Shown here: piece by piece, positions 1-5,465 of the stretch
Position numbering within the stretch: position 1 is the stretch's first letter
Layout of the letters: each line of letters begins with the position of its first letter
Source of the DNA: Candidatus Uhrbacteria bacterium RIFOXYB2_FULL_45_11
GTDB lineage: Bacteria > Patescibacteriota > Patescibacteriia > UBA9934 > GWF2-40-263
Assembly (NCBI GenBank): GCA_001791715.1
Contig: MGFD01000012.1
Location: 7,394 to 12,858 of the forward strand
Reading direction: 5' to 3'
DNA length: 5,465 nucleotides
The notes under the pieces: model-generated
Told to the model about the DNA's origin: nothing
The model's input: only the letters and a program-made list of their open reading frames with translations
Databases searched by the model: none
Program-made: the position numbers and the translations under genes

Positions 1-510
1 GGAATCTCAGAAGAAACCATTAAAGAACAATTGAGACTCGCGGGTCTTCCAGAAACAGGACAAATGATTTTGTCCGATGGAAAAACAGGAGAAAAATTTG
101 AAAACCCTGTGACCGTTGGGTACATGTACATGCTGAAGCTCGCACACATGGTGGAAGATAAAATGCACCAACGATCTATCGGTCCGTACTCTCTTATTAC
201 GCAACAGCCTCTCGGAGGAAAAGCGCAATTTGGAGGACAGCGTTTTGGAGAAATGGAAGTTTGGGCACTGGAAGCATATGGAGCTGCTCACACGCTTCAA
301 GAAATTCTCACCATTAAGTCTGACGACGTCCCAGGACGTTCAAAGGCGTATGAGTCGATCATCAAAGGAGAACCGATCCGCAAAGTCAACATTCCAGAAT
401 CCTTCAACGTGCTTATTCGTGAGTTGAAAGGATTGTGTCTGGACGTCGAATTGTTGAAGGACGGAAACATCGTCGCACTTAGCGAAGAGAAAGGAGTAAT
501 GAAGAAATAA
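1..510 (+). CDS. rpoB: DNA-directed RNA polymerase subunit beta, C-terminal part (5' end outside window)
   Basis: This is the C-terminal 169 residues of the beta subunit, which forms one pincer of the core RNA polymerase and contributes to the active-site cleft. The frame is open from base 1, so the gene starts upstream. The most conserved block of the beta C-terminus lies at about nt 160-300: KMHQRSIGPYSLITQQP, then GGKAQFGGQRFGEMEVWALE, then TLQEILTIKSDDVPGR. In the known family this block covers the switch 3 and clamp-anchor region, which packs against beta'. The usual closing motif ESFNVLIRELKGLCLDVELL follows at about nt 397-459. It is followed by a short charged tail ending in VMKK, slightly longer than in E. 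coli. The stop codon TAA is at 508-510, one base before the rpoC start. No defect is visible in the part shown. The identification is essentially certain. Confidence 0.98.
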   Translation, partial: GISEETIKEQLRLAGLPETGQMILSDGKTGEKFENPVTVGYMYMLKLAHMVEDKMHQRSIGPYSLITQQPLGGKAQFGGQRFGEMEVWALEAYGAAHTLQEILTIKSDDVPGRSKAYESIIKGEPIRKVNIPESFNVLIRELKGLCLDVELLKDGNIVALSEEKGVMKK

Positions 511-511
511 T
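491..511 (+). promoter_or_regulatory. rpoC ribosome binding site inside the rpoB end, with 1-nt intergenic junction
   Basis: AAGGAG at 491-496 is the best Shine-Dalgarno match before rpoC, but it lies 15 nt before the ATG at 512, which is longer than the usual 5-9 nt. A weaker GAAG lies at 501-504. The rpoB stop (508-510) is separated from the rpoC ATG by a single base, so translational coupling by terminating ribosomes is likely (inference). The ATG at 512 is the only possible ATG start here, because an in-frame TGA at 500-502 closes the frame just upstream. Confidence 0.6.
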
Positions 512-3500
512 ATGTTCAAAAAACAAGATGCTCTGAAGTCTACCGACTTCGACTCCATTCGCCTTCGCCTTGCTTCACCAGAGGCAATTCGTTCTTGGTC
601 TTATGGAGAAGTTTCAAAGCCAGAAACCATCAACTACCGAACACAAAAACCAGAAAAATCTGGACTCTTCGCCGAAGAAATTTTTGGACCATCCAAAGAT
701 TGGGAATGTTACTGTGGAAAATATAAAAAGATTCGTTATAAAGGAATTGTCTGTGACAAATGTGGTGTTGAGGTAACGCACTCCATTGTTCGCCGTGAAC
801 GTATGGGGCACATTGAACTTGCCTGTCCAATCACACACATTTGGTTCTTGCGCGGCGTTCCGTCAAAAATCGGAACGGTGCTTGATCTTTCTGTGCAGAA
901 CTTGGAAAAAGTTATTTACTTTGCAAGCTTCCTCATTACAAACATCAACCAAGAAGCAAAAGACCAGACAGAAGAACAGGTCAAACAAGAGCTGAAGAGC
1001 AAACAAAAAATGATCGAAGGAGAATTTAAGCGCGATGTTGGTCGCTTGGAAGAAAAATTCCAAGGCGATGCAAAAAAGATTGCCGCAGAAATTAAGCGCT
1101 TAGAAGAAATTCGTGATCAAAAAACGGCTGAGCTCGATGAAGATTTTGAACAAGTTGTAAGTGACTTGAAAGAAATGGAAGTCATGCGCATTATTTCAGA
1201 ACAGACCTATCATGAGTGGTCTCTGAAGTATGGTCACATCTTTGAAGCGGGGATTGGTGCAGGAGCCGTCAAAGAAATGTTGAAGCGTATCAATGTTGAA
1301 GAAACCATGAAAGTGCTTGAGGACGATTTGATTAACGCAACGCGTACAAAACGCGATCGCGTCCTTCGTCGCTTGAAACTTCTGAAGTCCCTTCACGTAA
1401 ACGGCATCAAGCCAGAATGGATGGTGCTTGCGGCCGTTCCAATCATTCCACCAGATTTGCGTCCAATGGTTCCGCTTGACGGAGGTCGTTTCGCAACATC
1501 TGACTTGAACGATTTGTATCGTCGTGTGATCAACCGTAACAACCGTTTGCGCCGTCTGTTCGAACTGAACGCGCCGGATGTTATTTCAAGAAATGAAAAA
1601 CGCATGTTGCAAGAGGCGGTCGATTCATTGATCGACAACTCTGCACGTCATTCAAAAACCGTTATTGCGGCAACCGGAAAGAAACGCCAACTCAAATCGC
1701 TCGCCGACCAGTTGAAAGGAAAGCAAGGACGCTTCCGCCAAAACTTGCTCGGTAAGCGTATCGACTACTCTGGACGTTCTGTAATTGTGGTCGGACCTCA
1801 CCTCAAGCTTGACCAATGTGGTATTCCAAAAAAGATGGCGCTCGAACTCTTTAAGCCGTTTATCATTTCAAAGTTGATTGAGCGTGAGTACGTTCACAAC
1901 ATCCGAAGTGCAAACCGCTTTATTGAATCGGACCGACCAGAAACATGGGACATCTTGGAAGAGGTCACAAAAGACGCGTTCGTGCTTTTGAACCGTGCTC
2001 CAACCCTTCACCGTTTGGGAATTCAGGCGTTCCGCCCAGTTCTTATTGAAGGAAAAGCGATTCAAATTCACCCGTTTGTTTGTGATGCATATAACGCAGA
2101 CTTTGACGGTGACCAGATGGCTGTTCACGTTCCGCTCACAGAAGAAGCACGCGCAGAAGCGCGTGAGCTCATGCTTGCAACAAAGAACTTGTTGAAGCCT
2201 GCGCACGGTGGACCAATCGCAACGCCAGGAAAAGATATTGCATGGGGAATTTATTACCTCACCATGACGCTCGACGAAATGCCAACAGAAAAAACAGGTT
2301 TGCAAATCTTCGCAAACGAATCTGATGTTCAGTACGCCGTGAAAACAGAAAAGATTTCTCTTCGTACATGGATTGTGGCTCGATTGAATACGGGAGAAAT
2401 CATGATCACAACACCTGGTCGCATTATCGTGAACATGCAATTTCCAAAAGAGGTTCCGTTCCAAAACTCCACCATGGGAAAGAAAGAGTTGTCTTCTATT
2501 GTGAAGTACTACTTGGAGCTTCATGGATCTGAAAAGACGGCAGCGTTCTTGGACCGATTGAAAGAAATCGGATTCCGTTACGCAACAAAGGCAGGATATT
2601 CTTACGGAATGTCTAACCTCCCAATTATTGAACACAAAAAAGAAGCGATCCAATCTGGTGAACAACGTGTTCGTGAGGTGGAAGACTTCTTTGCACAAGG
2701 ACTTCTGACACAATCAGAACGTCACTCGTCCATCATCAAAATTTGGAACGAAATTAAAGACAAAATTGCAGACGAGTCCAAGAAAGCTCTTCCAAAAAAC
2801 AACCCAGCGTACACCATGATCGAATCTGGTGCGCGTGGAACATGGGGTCAGATGACACAGACCGTCGGTATGAAAGGACTCGTGTCAAACCCTTCCGGAG
2901 AAGTTATTGAACTTCCTGTTACGTCTTCTTACCGTGATGGATATGATGTGCTCGAGTTCTTTATCTCTTCTCACGGTGTGCGAAAAGGATTAACAGACAC
3001 CGCGCTTCGTACGGCAAACGCAGGATACCTGACACGTCGTTTGGTGGACGTTGCACAAGATGTCTCTGTTCGTGAAGAAGATTGTGGCGACGAAGCAGGA
3101 GTAGTTCTTACCAAAAAAGAATCCGATGAAATCGGAGAGCCACTCATCATTCGTATCCTTGGACGTTACACACTTGCCGATGTCTTGAAGCCAGGTGGAC
3201 GCAAAGTGATTGTGTCTGCAGGTGAATTGATTACAGAGCAACACGTTCGTGATATTGAAGAAAGTAAAGCAGAGCTCGAACAAGTGCACATCCGATCCGT
3301 CATGACGTGTAAGTTACGTCGTGGTGTTTGTAAGAAGTGTTACGGTTATGACCTCGCTTACAACAAAGAAGTAAAACTTGGAACATCCGTTGGAATTATG
3401 GCTGCGCAATCTATTGGTGAGCCTGGAACACAGCTCACGATGCGTACCTTCCACACCGGAGGAGTTGCTGGAAAAGACATCACACAAGGATTGCCACGTG

Positions 3501-4549
3501 TGGAAGAATTGTTCGAAGCGCGTAACCCAAAACAAAAAGCGATCATGTCTGAAGTCGCTGGAAAAGTATCAATCGATACAGCATCACGCGAAATCGTTCA
3601 AGCAGGAACGGGAAAGCAAATCGTTGATATGCGCCCAGGACAAAAGACGGTAAAGATTGCGTACCAAGGTTTGGAAGAAGAATCCGTTATTTACGGAAAA
3701 GCTGGAAAGCTGAACGTAAAAGATGGGGCAAAAGTCAAAATGGGACAATTGCTCGCGATCAAATCCGATGGCACAGAACTCGCATCTCCACACGATGGTG
3801 TTGTGAAAGCAGAGAAGCCTGGAATCGCAACAATCATCTTTGAAACAGAAAAAGTTCGTGAATACATCATCCCACCTGGATTCTCTTTGTACGCAAAAGA
3901 CGGCGACGAAGTTCAGGCAGGAGACGCTCTTACGGACGGAAACCTGGACCTGCAAGTGTTGTTCAAAACAAAAGGACAAGACGCGGTGCAGAAATATCTC
4001 TCCAAAGAAATTCAGTTCATCTACGCTTCTCAAGGACAGAAAGTTAACAACAAACACATTGAAATCATCATTCGCCAAATGTTCTCACGCGTGCGCGTGC
4101 TCGACACAGGCGACACAGATTTGTTGCCAGGAGAAATTATCGAAAAAGCAACCTATCTTGATGCAAACGATGTTGTGTTGAAAGGCGGTGCGCCTGCAAC
4201 ATGTGAACCGCTCTTCCTTGGGATCACAAAGATTTCTCTTTCTACGGATTCCTGGTTGTCATCCGCTTCCTTCCAAGAAACCGCACGCGTTCTCATTAAC
4301 GCCGCGGTAACCGGAAAAGTGGATACCCTCCAAGGATTGAAAGAAAACGTAATCATCGGACGTCTCATCCCAGCCGGAACCGGATTCAAGGACATGGGCA
4401 CAGAGCTCATTGGCCAAATGCCGGTGTATGACGATGAGGAAGTAGACGAAAAAGTTGACGTGCTTGATGAAGAAATCAAAAAAGCATTCGAAGAAAACCG
4501 AGCCATTGAAGTTGCAGCCGCAAAAGCAGAGATTGCTGCAGCGGAATAA
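512..4549 (+). CDS. rpoC: DNA-directed RNA polymerase subunit beta' (complete, 1345 aa)
   Basis: This is the beta' subunit, which carries the catalytic magnesium site of RNA polymerase. It runs from an ATG at 512 to TAA at 4547-4549. Visible motifs in order: N-terminal zinc ribbon with Cys66, Cys68, Cys81 and Cys84; a Lys/Glu-rich coiled-coil insertion at about 146-224; PPDLRPMVPLDGGRFATSD (lid and rudder region) from 313; the switch 2 block RFRQNLLGKRIDYSGRSV; NRAPTLHR from 494; the catalytic NADFDGDQMAVH at 528-539 with Asp530, Asp532 and Asp534; the bridge helix at about 816-850; the second zinc site Cys858, Cys933, Cys940 and Cys943; the trigger loop at about 963-985 with Gln974, Met977, Arg978 and His981; the jaw; and the C-terminal block ending in GRLIPAGTG. 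There is no SI3 insertion in the trigger loop. The jaw seems to contain an extra barrel-sandwich-like segment (about 1053-1115). The last 41 residues form an acidic, alanine-rich tail. At 1345 aa it is longer than Bacillus RpoC (about 1200) and shorter than the E. coli protein (1407). No frameshift or missing catalytic residue is seen. Confidence 0.99.
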   Translation: MFKKQDALKSTDFDSIRLRLASPEAIRSWSYGEVSKPETINYRTQKPEKSGLFAEEIFGPSKDWECYCGKYKKIRYKGIVCDKCGVEVTHSIVRRERMGHIELACPITHIWFLRGVPSKIGTVLDLSVQNLEKVIYFASFLITNINQEAKDQTEEQVKQELKSKQKMIEGEFKRDVGRLEEKFQGDAKKIAAEIKRLEEIRDQKTAELDEDFEQVVSDLKEMEVMRIISEQTYHEWSLKYGHIFEAGIGAGAVKEMLKRINVEETMKVLEDDLINATRTKRDRVLRRLKLLKSLHVNGIKPEWMVLAAVPIIPPDLRPMVPLDGGRFATSDLNDLYRRVINRNNRLRRLFELNAPDVISRNEKRMLQEAVDSLIDNSARHSKTVIAATGKKRQLKSLADQLKGKQGRFRQNLLGKRIDYSGRSVIVVGPHLKLDQCGIPKKMALELFKPFIISKLIEREYVHNIRSANRFIESDRPETWDILEEVTKDAFVLLNRAPTLHRLGIQAFRPVLIEGKAIQIHPFVCDAYNADFDGDQMAVHVPLTEEARAEARELMLATKNLLKPAHGGPIATPGKDIAWGIYYLTMTLDEMPTEKTGLQIFANESDVQYAVKTEKISLRTWIVARLNTGEIMITTPGRIIVNMQFPKEVPFQNSTMGKKELSSIVKYYLELHGSEKTAAFLDRLKEIGFRYATKAGYSYGMSNLPIIEHKKEAIQSGEQRVREVEDFFAQGLLTQSERHSSIIKIWNEIKDKIADESKKALPKNNPAYTMIESGARGTWGQMTQTVGMKGLVSNPSGEVIELPVTSSYRDGYDVLEFFISSHGVRKGLTDTALRTANAGYLTRRLVDVAQDVSVREEDCGDEAGVVLTKKESDEIGEPLIIRILGRYTLADVLKPGGRKVIVSAGELITEQHVRDIEESKAELEQVHIRSVMTCKLRRGVCKKCYGYDLAYNKEVKLGTSVGIMAAQSIGEPGTQLTMRTFHTGGVAGKDITQGLPRVEELFEARNPKQKAIMSEVAGKVSIDTASREIVQAGTGKQIVDMRPGQKTVKIAYQGLEEESVIYGKAGKLNVKDGAKVKMGQLLAIKSDGTELASPHDGVVKAEKPGIATIIFETEKVREYIIPPGFSLYAKDGDEVQAGDALTDGNLDLQVLFKTKGQDAVQKYLSKEIQFIYASQGQKVNNKHIEIIIRQMFSRVRVLDTGDTDLLPGEIIEKATYLDANDVVLKGGAPATCEPLFLGITKISLSTDSWLSSASFQETARVLINAAVTGKVDTLQGLKENVIIGRLIPAGTGFKDMGTELIGQMPVYDDEEVDEKVDVLDEEIKKAFEENRAIEVAAAKAEIAAAE

Positions 4550-4556
4550 GGTTCAA

Positions 4557-4599
4557 AAAAACACCACTCAACGCATTCGCGAAGGGTGGTGTTTTTGTT
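4557..4599 (+). terminator. Rho-independent terminator of the rpoBC operon
   Basis: The hairpin begins 7 nt after the rpoC stop. The left arm AAAAACACCACTC (4557-4569) pairs with GGGTGGTGTTTTT (4584-4596): 13 pairs including one G-T wobble. Two opposing AA mismatches (4570-4571 and 4582-4583) follow, then a further CGC/GCG mini-stem with loop ATTC (4575-4578). The right arm runs into TTTTTGTT (4592-4599). The A-rich left flank means the same hairpin could also stop transcription arriving from the right. Confidence 0.93.
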
Positions 4600-4626
4600 A
4601 TGCAGTGAACGATTGACAAAAACACC
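4557..4626 (+). repeat. 9-bp direct repeat: terminator arm copied over the next promoter
   Basis: AAAAACACC occurs at 4557-4565, as the left arm of the terminator, and again at 4618-4626, starting on the last base of the -35 box of the next promoter. Both copies are complementary to the terminator right arm GGTGTTTTT at 4588-4596. The repeat is seen directly. Whether it has a role is unknown, and A-rich sequence makes chance recurrence plausible. Confidence 0.6.
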
Positions 4627-4641
4627 GAATCTTGTTAGATT
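4613..4641 (+). promoter_or_regulatory. sigma70-type promoter with extended -10
   Basis: A perfect -35 TTGACA (4613-4618) is followed by an exact 17-bp spacer and the -10 hexamer TAGATT (4636-4641, four of six consensus bases). TG at 4633-4634 gives the TGn extended -10 motif. By the usual spacing, transcription should start near 4648, or at the first purines at 4650-4651. This gives a leader of about 30 nt before the ATG at 4679. The promoter sits just after the rpoC terminator, so the downstream gene is probably its own transcription unit. Confidence 0.85.
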
Positions 4642-4674
4642 CCTCCCTCGATTCATTGTGAATCGATTGGAGGA
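4641..4674 (+). promoter_or_regulatory. Leader inverted repeat that includes the Shine-Dalgarno sequence
   Basis: TCGATTCA (4648-4655) and TGAATCGA (4659-4666) form a perfect 8-bp inverted repeat around a 3-base centre, TTG. Outside it, TCCTCC (4641-4646) is exactly complementary to GGAGGA (4669-4674), which is the ribosome binding site. In total 14 pairs can form, with a small internal loop of C4647 against T4667-T4668. The outer left arm overlaps the end of the -10 box and the discriminator. It would therefore be absent from RNA started at the local promoter and present only in RNA entering from upstream. As DNA, the inner palindrome could instead be an operator at the start site. The pairing is seen directly and the role is inferred. 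Confidence 0.75.
4669..4673 (+). promoter_or_regulatory. Ribosome binding site GGAGG of the downstream gene
   Basis: GGAGG lies 5 nt before the ATG at 4679, which makes it a strong Shine-Dalgarno site that fixes the start codon. It forms the outer right arm of the leader inverted repeat, so its accessibility may depend on where the transcript begins. Confidence 0.85.
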
Positions 4675-4678
4675 TCTT

Positions 4679-5465
4679 ATGACAGCCGTTCGTTTCAGTA
4701 CGCAATTTCATCCGCCACCGAACTTCAACAAAGTGATCGAAGGGATCAAAAGACATGGCACGTTTAAGCAACGTGGATATGTGAAGTTTGAGGATCTTCG
4801 ATCGATTGCTCTTGCGTCAGATCGTGCGGGTGGAGGCTATACACAAAAAAGTCAGATCGCGGAACTCCGTAATTTCTTGGTACGTAGCGCGGCGGTCATT
4901 GACGACGGCTCACAGAGGTTCTTTTTTGACGAAGAACGTGCGGTCGTTGTTCTTGCCTGTTGCGATGCGCAAGTTGCTTTGCCTGCCGCAATCAATTCGC
5001 AGCAGCGATTGAAGTTTCTGAAGTATCGCCTGTCAAATAGGAATGATGCACCAACAGAGGTGAGAGGTGTGTCTGAGTCAACAGCCGTGAGTAAAGACTC
5101 AAGCGCATCAGACACACAATCTGTTCAGATGCGTTGGCTGATTCGGCTCACTGCAGAACAAGCGAAGGTTATTCTTGCTGTTGCTGTAGGTGAAATGACC
5201 ACGCGAGTGAGTACGCTTCTTGGTGTCTTTACGACAGAACCATTGAAACAAATCGGACTGCTTGTGAAACACGGCGATCGTCGTTTTAGTGAATGGACGT
5301 GTGATCTCGCGATCGTGCAGCAGTGTCGCTTTGATATTTCTGTCCAGGAGAATCATCGCAGGATTCCTGTTGTGCACGAGGTTGAACATGGTCAGATGAT
5401 CATGCACAATCAATGGAAAAAAGATCTTGAACGGATCAAGTCGGGAATGACAACGGAGCTCATAA
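4679..5465 (+). CDS. Protein of unknown function (N-terminal 262 codons, runs off the window)
   Basis: An open frame runs from ATG 4679 to the window edge without a stop. It has its own promoter and a well-spaced GGAGG, so I consider it a real gene. I do not recognise the family. The visible part has no signal peptide and no membrane segment, so a cytoplasmic protein is likely. It seems to have two folded parts: residues 1 to about 120 and about 149 onward. They are joined by a Ser/Thr/Asp-rich linker (about 123-148). Residues 71-94 and 193-216 share a similar pattern: a hydrophobic stretch, then G..RF, then hydrophobic residues and a Cys. Residues 158-206, with short helices and then GLLVKHGDRRF, weakly recall a winged helix-turn-helix, but no family signature can be named. 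It uses AGG and AGA Arg codons that rpoC nearly avoids, consistent with lower expression. The C-terminus is not visible, so total length and function are unknown. Confidence 0.85.
   Translation, partial: MTAVRFSTQFHPPPNFNKVIEGIKRHGTFKQRGYVKFEDLRSIALASDRAGGGYTQKSQIAELRNFLVRSAAVIDDGSQRFFFDEERAVVVLACCDAQVALPAAINSQQRLKFLKYRLSNRNDAPTEVRGVSESTAVSKDSSASDTQSVQMRWLIRLTAEQAKVILAVAVGEMTTRVSTLLGVFTTEPLKQIGLLVKHGDRRFSEWTCDLAIVQQCRFDISVQENHRRIPVVHEVEHGQMIMHNQWKKDLERIKSGMTTELI
5067..5117 (+). repeat. Perfect 10-bp inverted repeat inside the linker-coding segment
   Basis: GTGTGTCTGA (5067-5076) and TCAGACACAC (5108-5117) are exact reverse complements, 31 bases apart. A second complementary pair lies within or at the edge of the first: GAGTC (5075-5079) and GACTC (5096-5100). 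The structure falls in the Ser-rich linker of the unknown protein (residues 130-147). It could form a hairpin in the mRNA, or mark the ends of an old short insertion. Either reading is inference. Confidence 0.6.

Noticed and set aside
535..550. Hairpin GAAGTC-TACC-GACTTC shortly after the rpoC start
   Set aside because: Only 6-7 pairs, it lies downstream of the start codon and does not cover a ribosome site. No other element supports a regulatory role.
1351..1362. 12-bp perfect palindrome ACGCGATCGCGT within rpoC
   Set aside because: It encodes Lys-Arg-Asp-Arg-Val in an Arg-rich conserved part of RpoC using the common CGC and GAT codons, and is a single copy. Chance is the simplest explanation, although it contains the octamer GCGATCGC.
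1868..2713. 281-codon open frame on the minus strand, inside rpoC
   Set aside because: It is antisense to the most conserved catalytic part of rpoC. Its translation is rich in Cys, Phe, His and Arg with no recognisable motif, as expected from the reverse of a codon-biased gene.
3584..4078. 164-codon minus-strand frame opposite the RpoC jaw
   Set aside because: Same composition artefact, opposite continuous conserved RpoC coding sequence, with no family motif.
512..4549. Possible recoded genetic code (TGA as Gly, as in some Patescibacteria)
   Set aside because: RpoC reads through with TGG for Trp and GGN for Gly, without any in-frame TGA; the standard code suffices.
4153..4656. 167-codon minus-strand frame covering the rpoC end and terminator
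   Set aside because: Its coding path crosses the terminator hairpin and most of it is the reverse of the RpoC tail, giving Ser/Ala runs. No promoter or motif supports it.
4662..4808. Short words GAGGATCTT (4670 and 4790) and ATCGATTG (4662 and 4801) found both in the leader and in the coding start
   Set aside because: They are 8-9 bases long, in different order, and not part of a longer repeat. In a GATC-rich stretch they may recur by chance.
4788..5012. 74-codon plus-strand frame overlapping the unknown gene
   Set aside because: It lies in another frame of the gene starting at 4679, which has a promoter, a good ribosome site and a much longer frame. The short frame has none of these.
5108..5413. 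101-codon minus-strand frame opposite the unknown gene
   Set aside because: No supporting promoter or motif; best explained as a shadow of the plus-strand gene.

Overview
The window holds the end of the rpoB-rpoC operon of a bacterium, followed by a short intergenic region and the first 262 codons of an unrecognised protein gene. All genes lie on the + strand. The RNA polymerase sequences are clearly bacterial. Standard stop codons are used and no in-frame TGA is read as sense. RpoC carries a charged helical insertion in its N-terminal region, lacks the proteobacterial trigger-loop insertion SI3, and favours GGA, CGT and AAA codons. This combination, and the general look of the RpoC N-terminus, would suit a member of the Patescibacteria (candidate phyla radiation, Parcubacteria-like). 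That placement is an impression from the sequence and was not tested with a tree.

Layout: positions 1-510 encode the C-terminal 169 residues of the RNA polymerase beta subunit. One base after its stop, 512-4549 encodes a complete 1345-residue beta' subunit with all the expected catalytic and zinc-binding motifs. A strong hairpin and T-tract terminator (4557-4599) closes the operon. A good sigma70-type promoter with an extended -10 (4613-4641) then drives a new transcription unit. Its leader contains a long inverted repeat (4641-4674) that includes the ribosome binding site. The following gene (4679 to the window edge) matches no family I recognise.

The two polymerase genes are translated in tandem and their products assemble 1:1 in the core enzyme. 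The downstream gene appears to be independently transcribed. Its leader could hide the Shine-Dalgarno sequence in read-through transcripts from rpoC but leave it free in transcripts from its own promoter. That arrangement, the clustering of GATC sites in the gene, and a duplicated barrel-sandwich-like segment in the RpoC jaw are the most notable observations. Most of the window is ordinary housekeeping sequence, and I see no clear evidence of a mobile element, CRISPR array, tRNA or rRNA.
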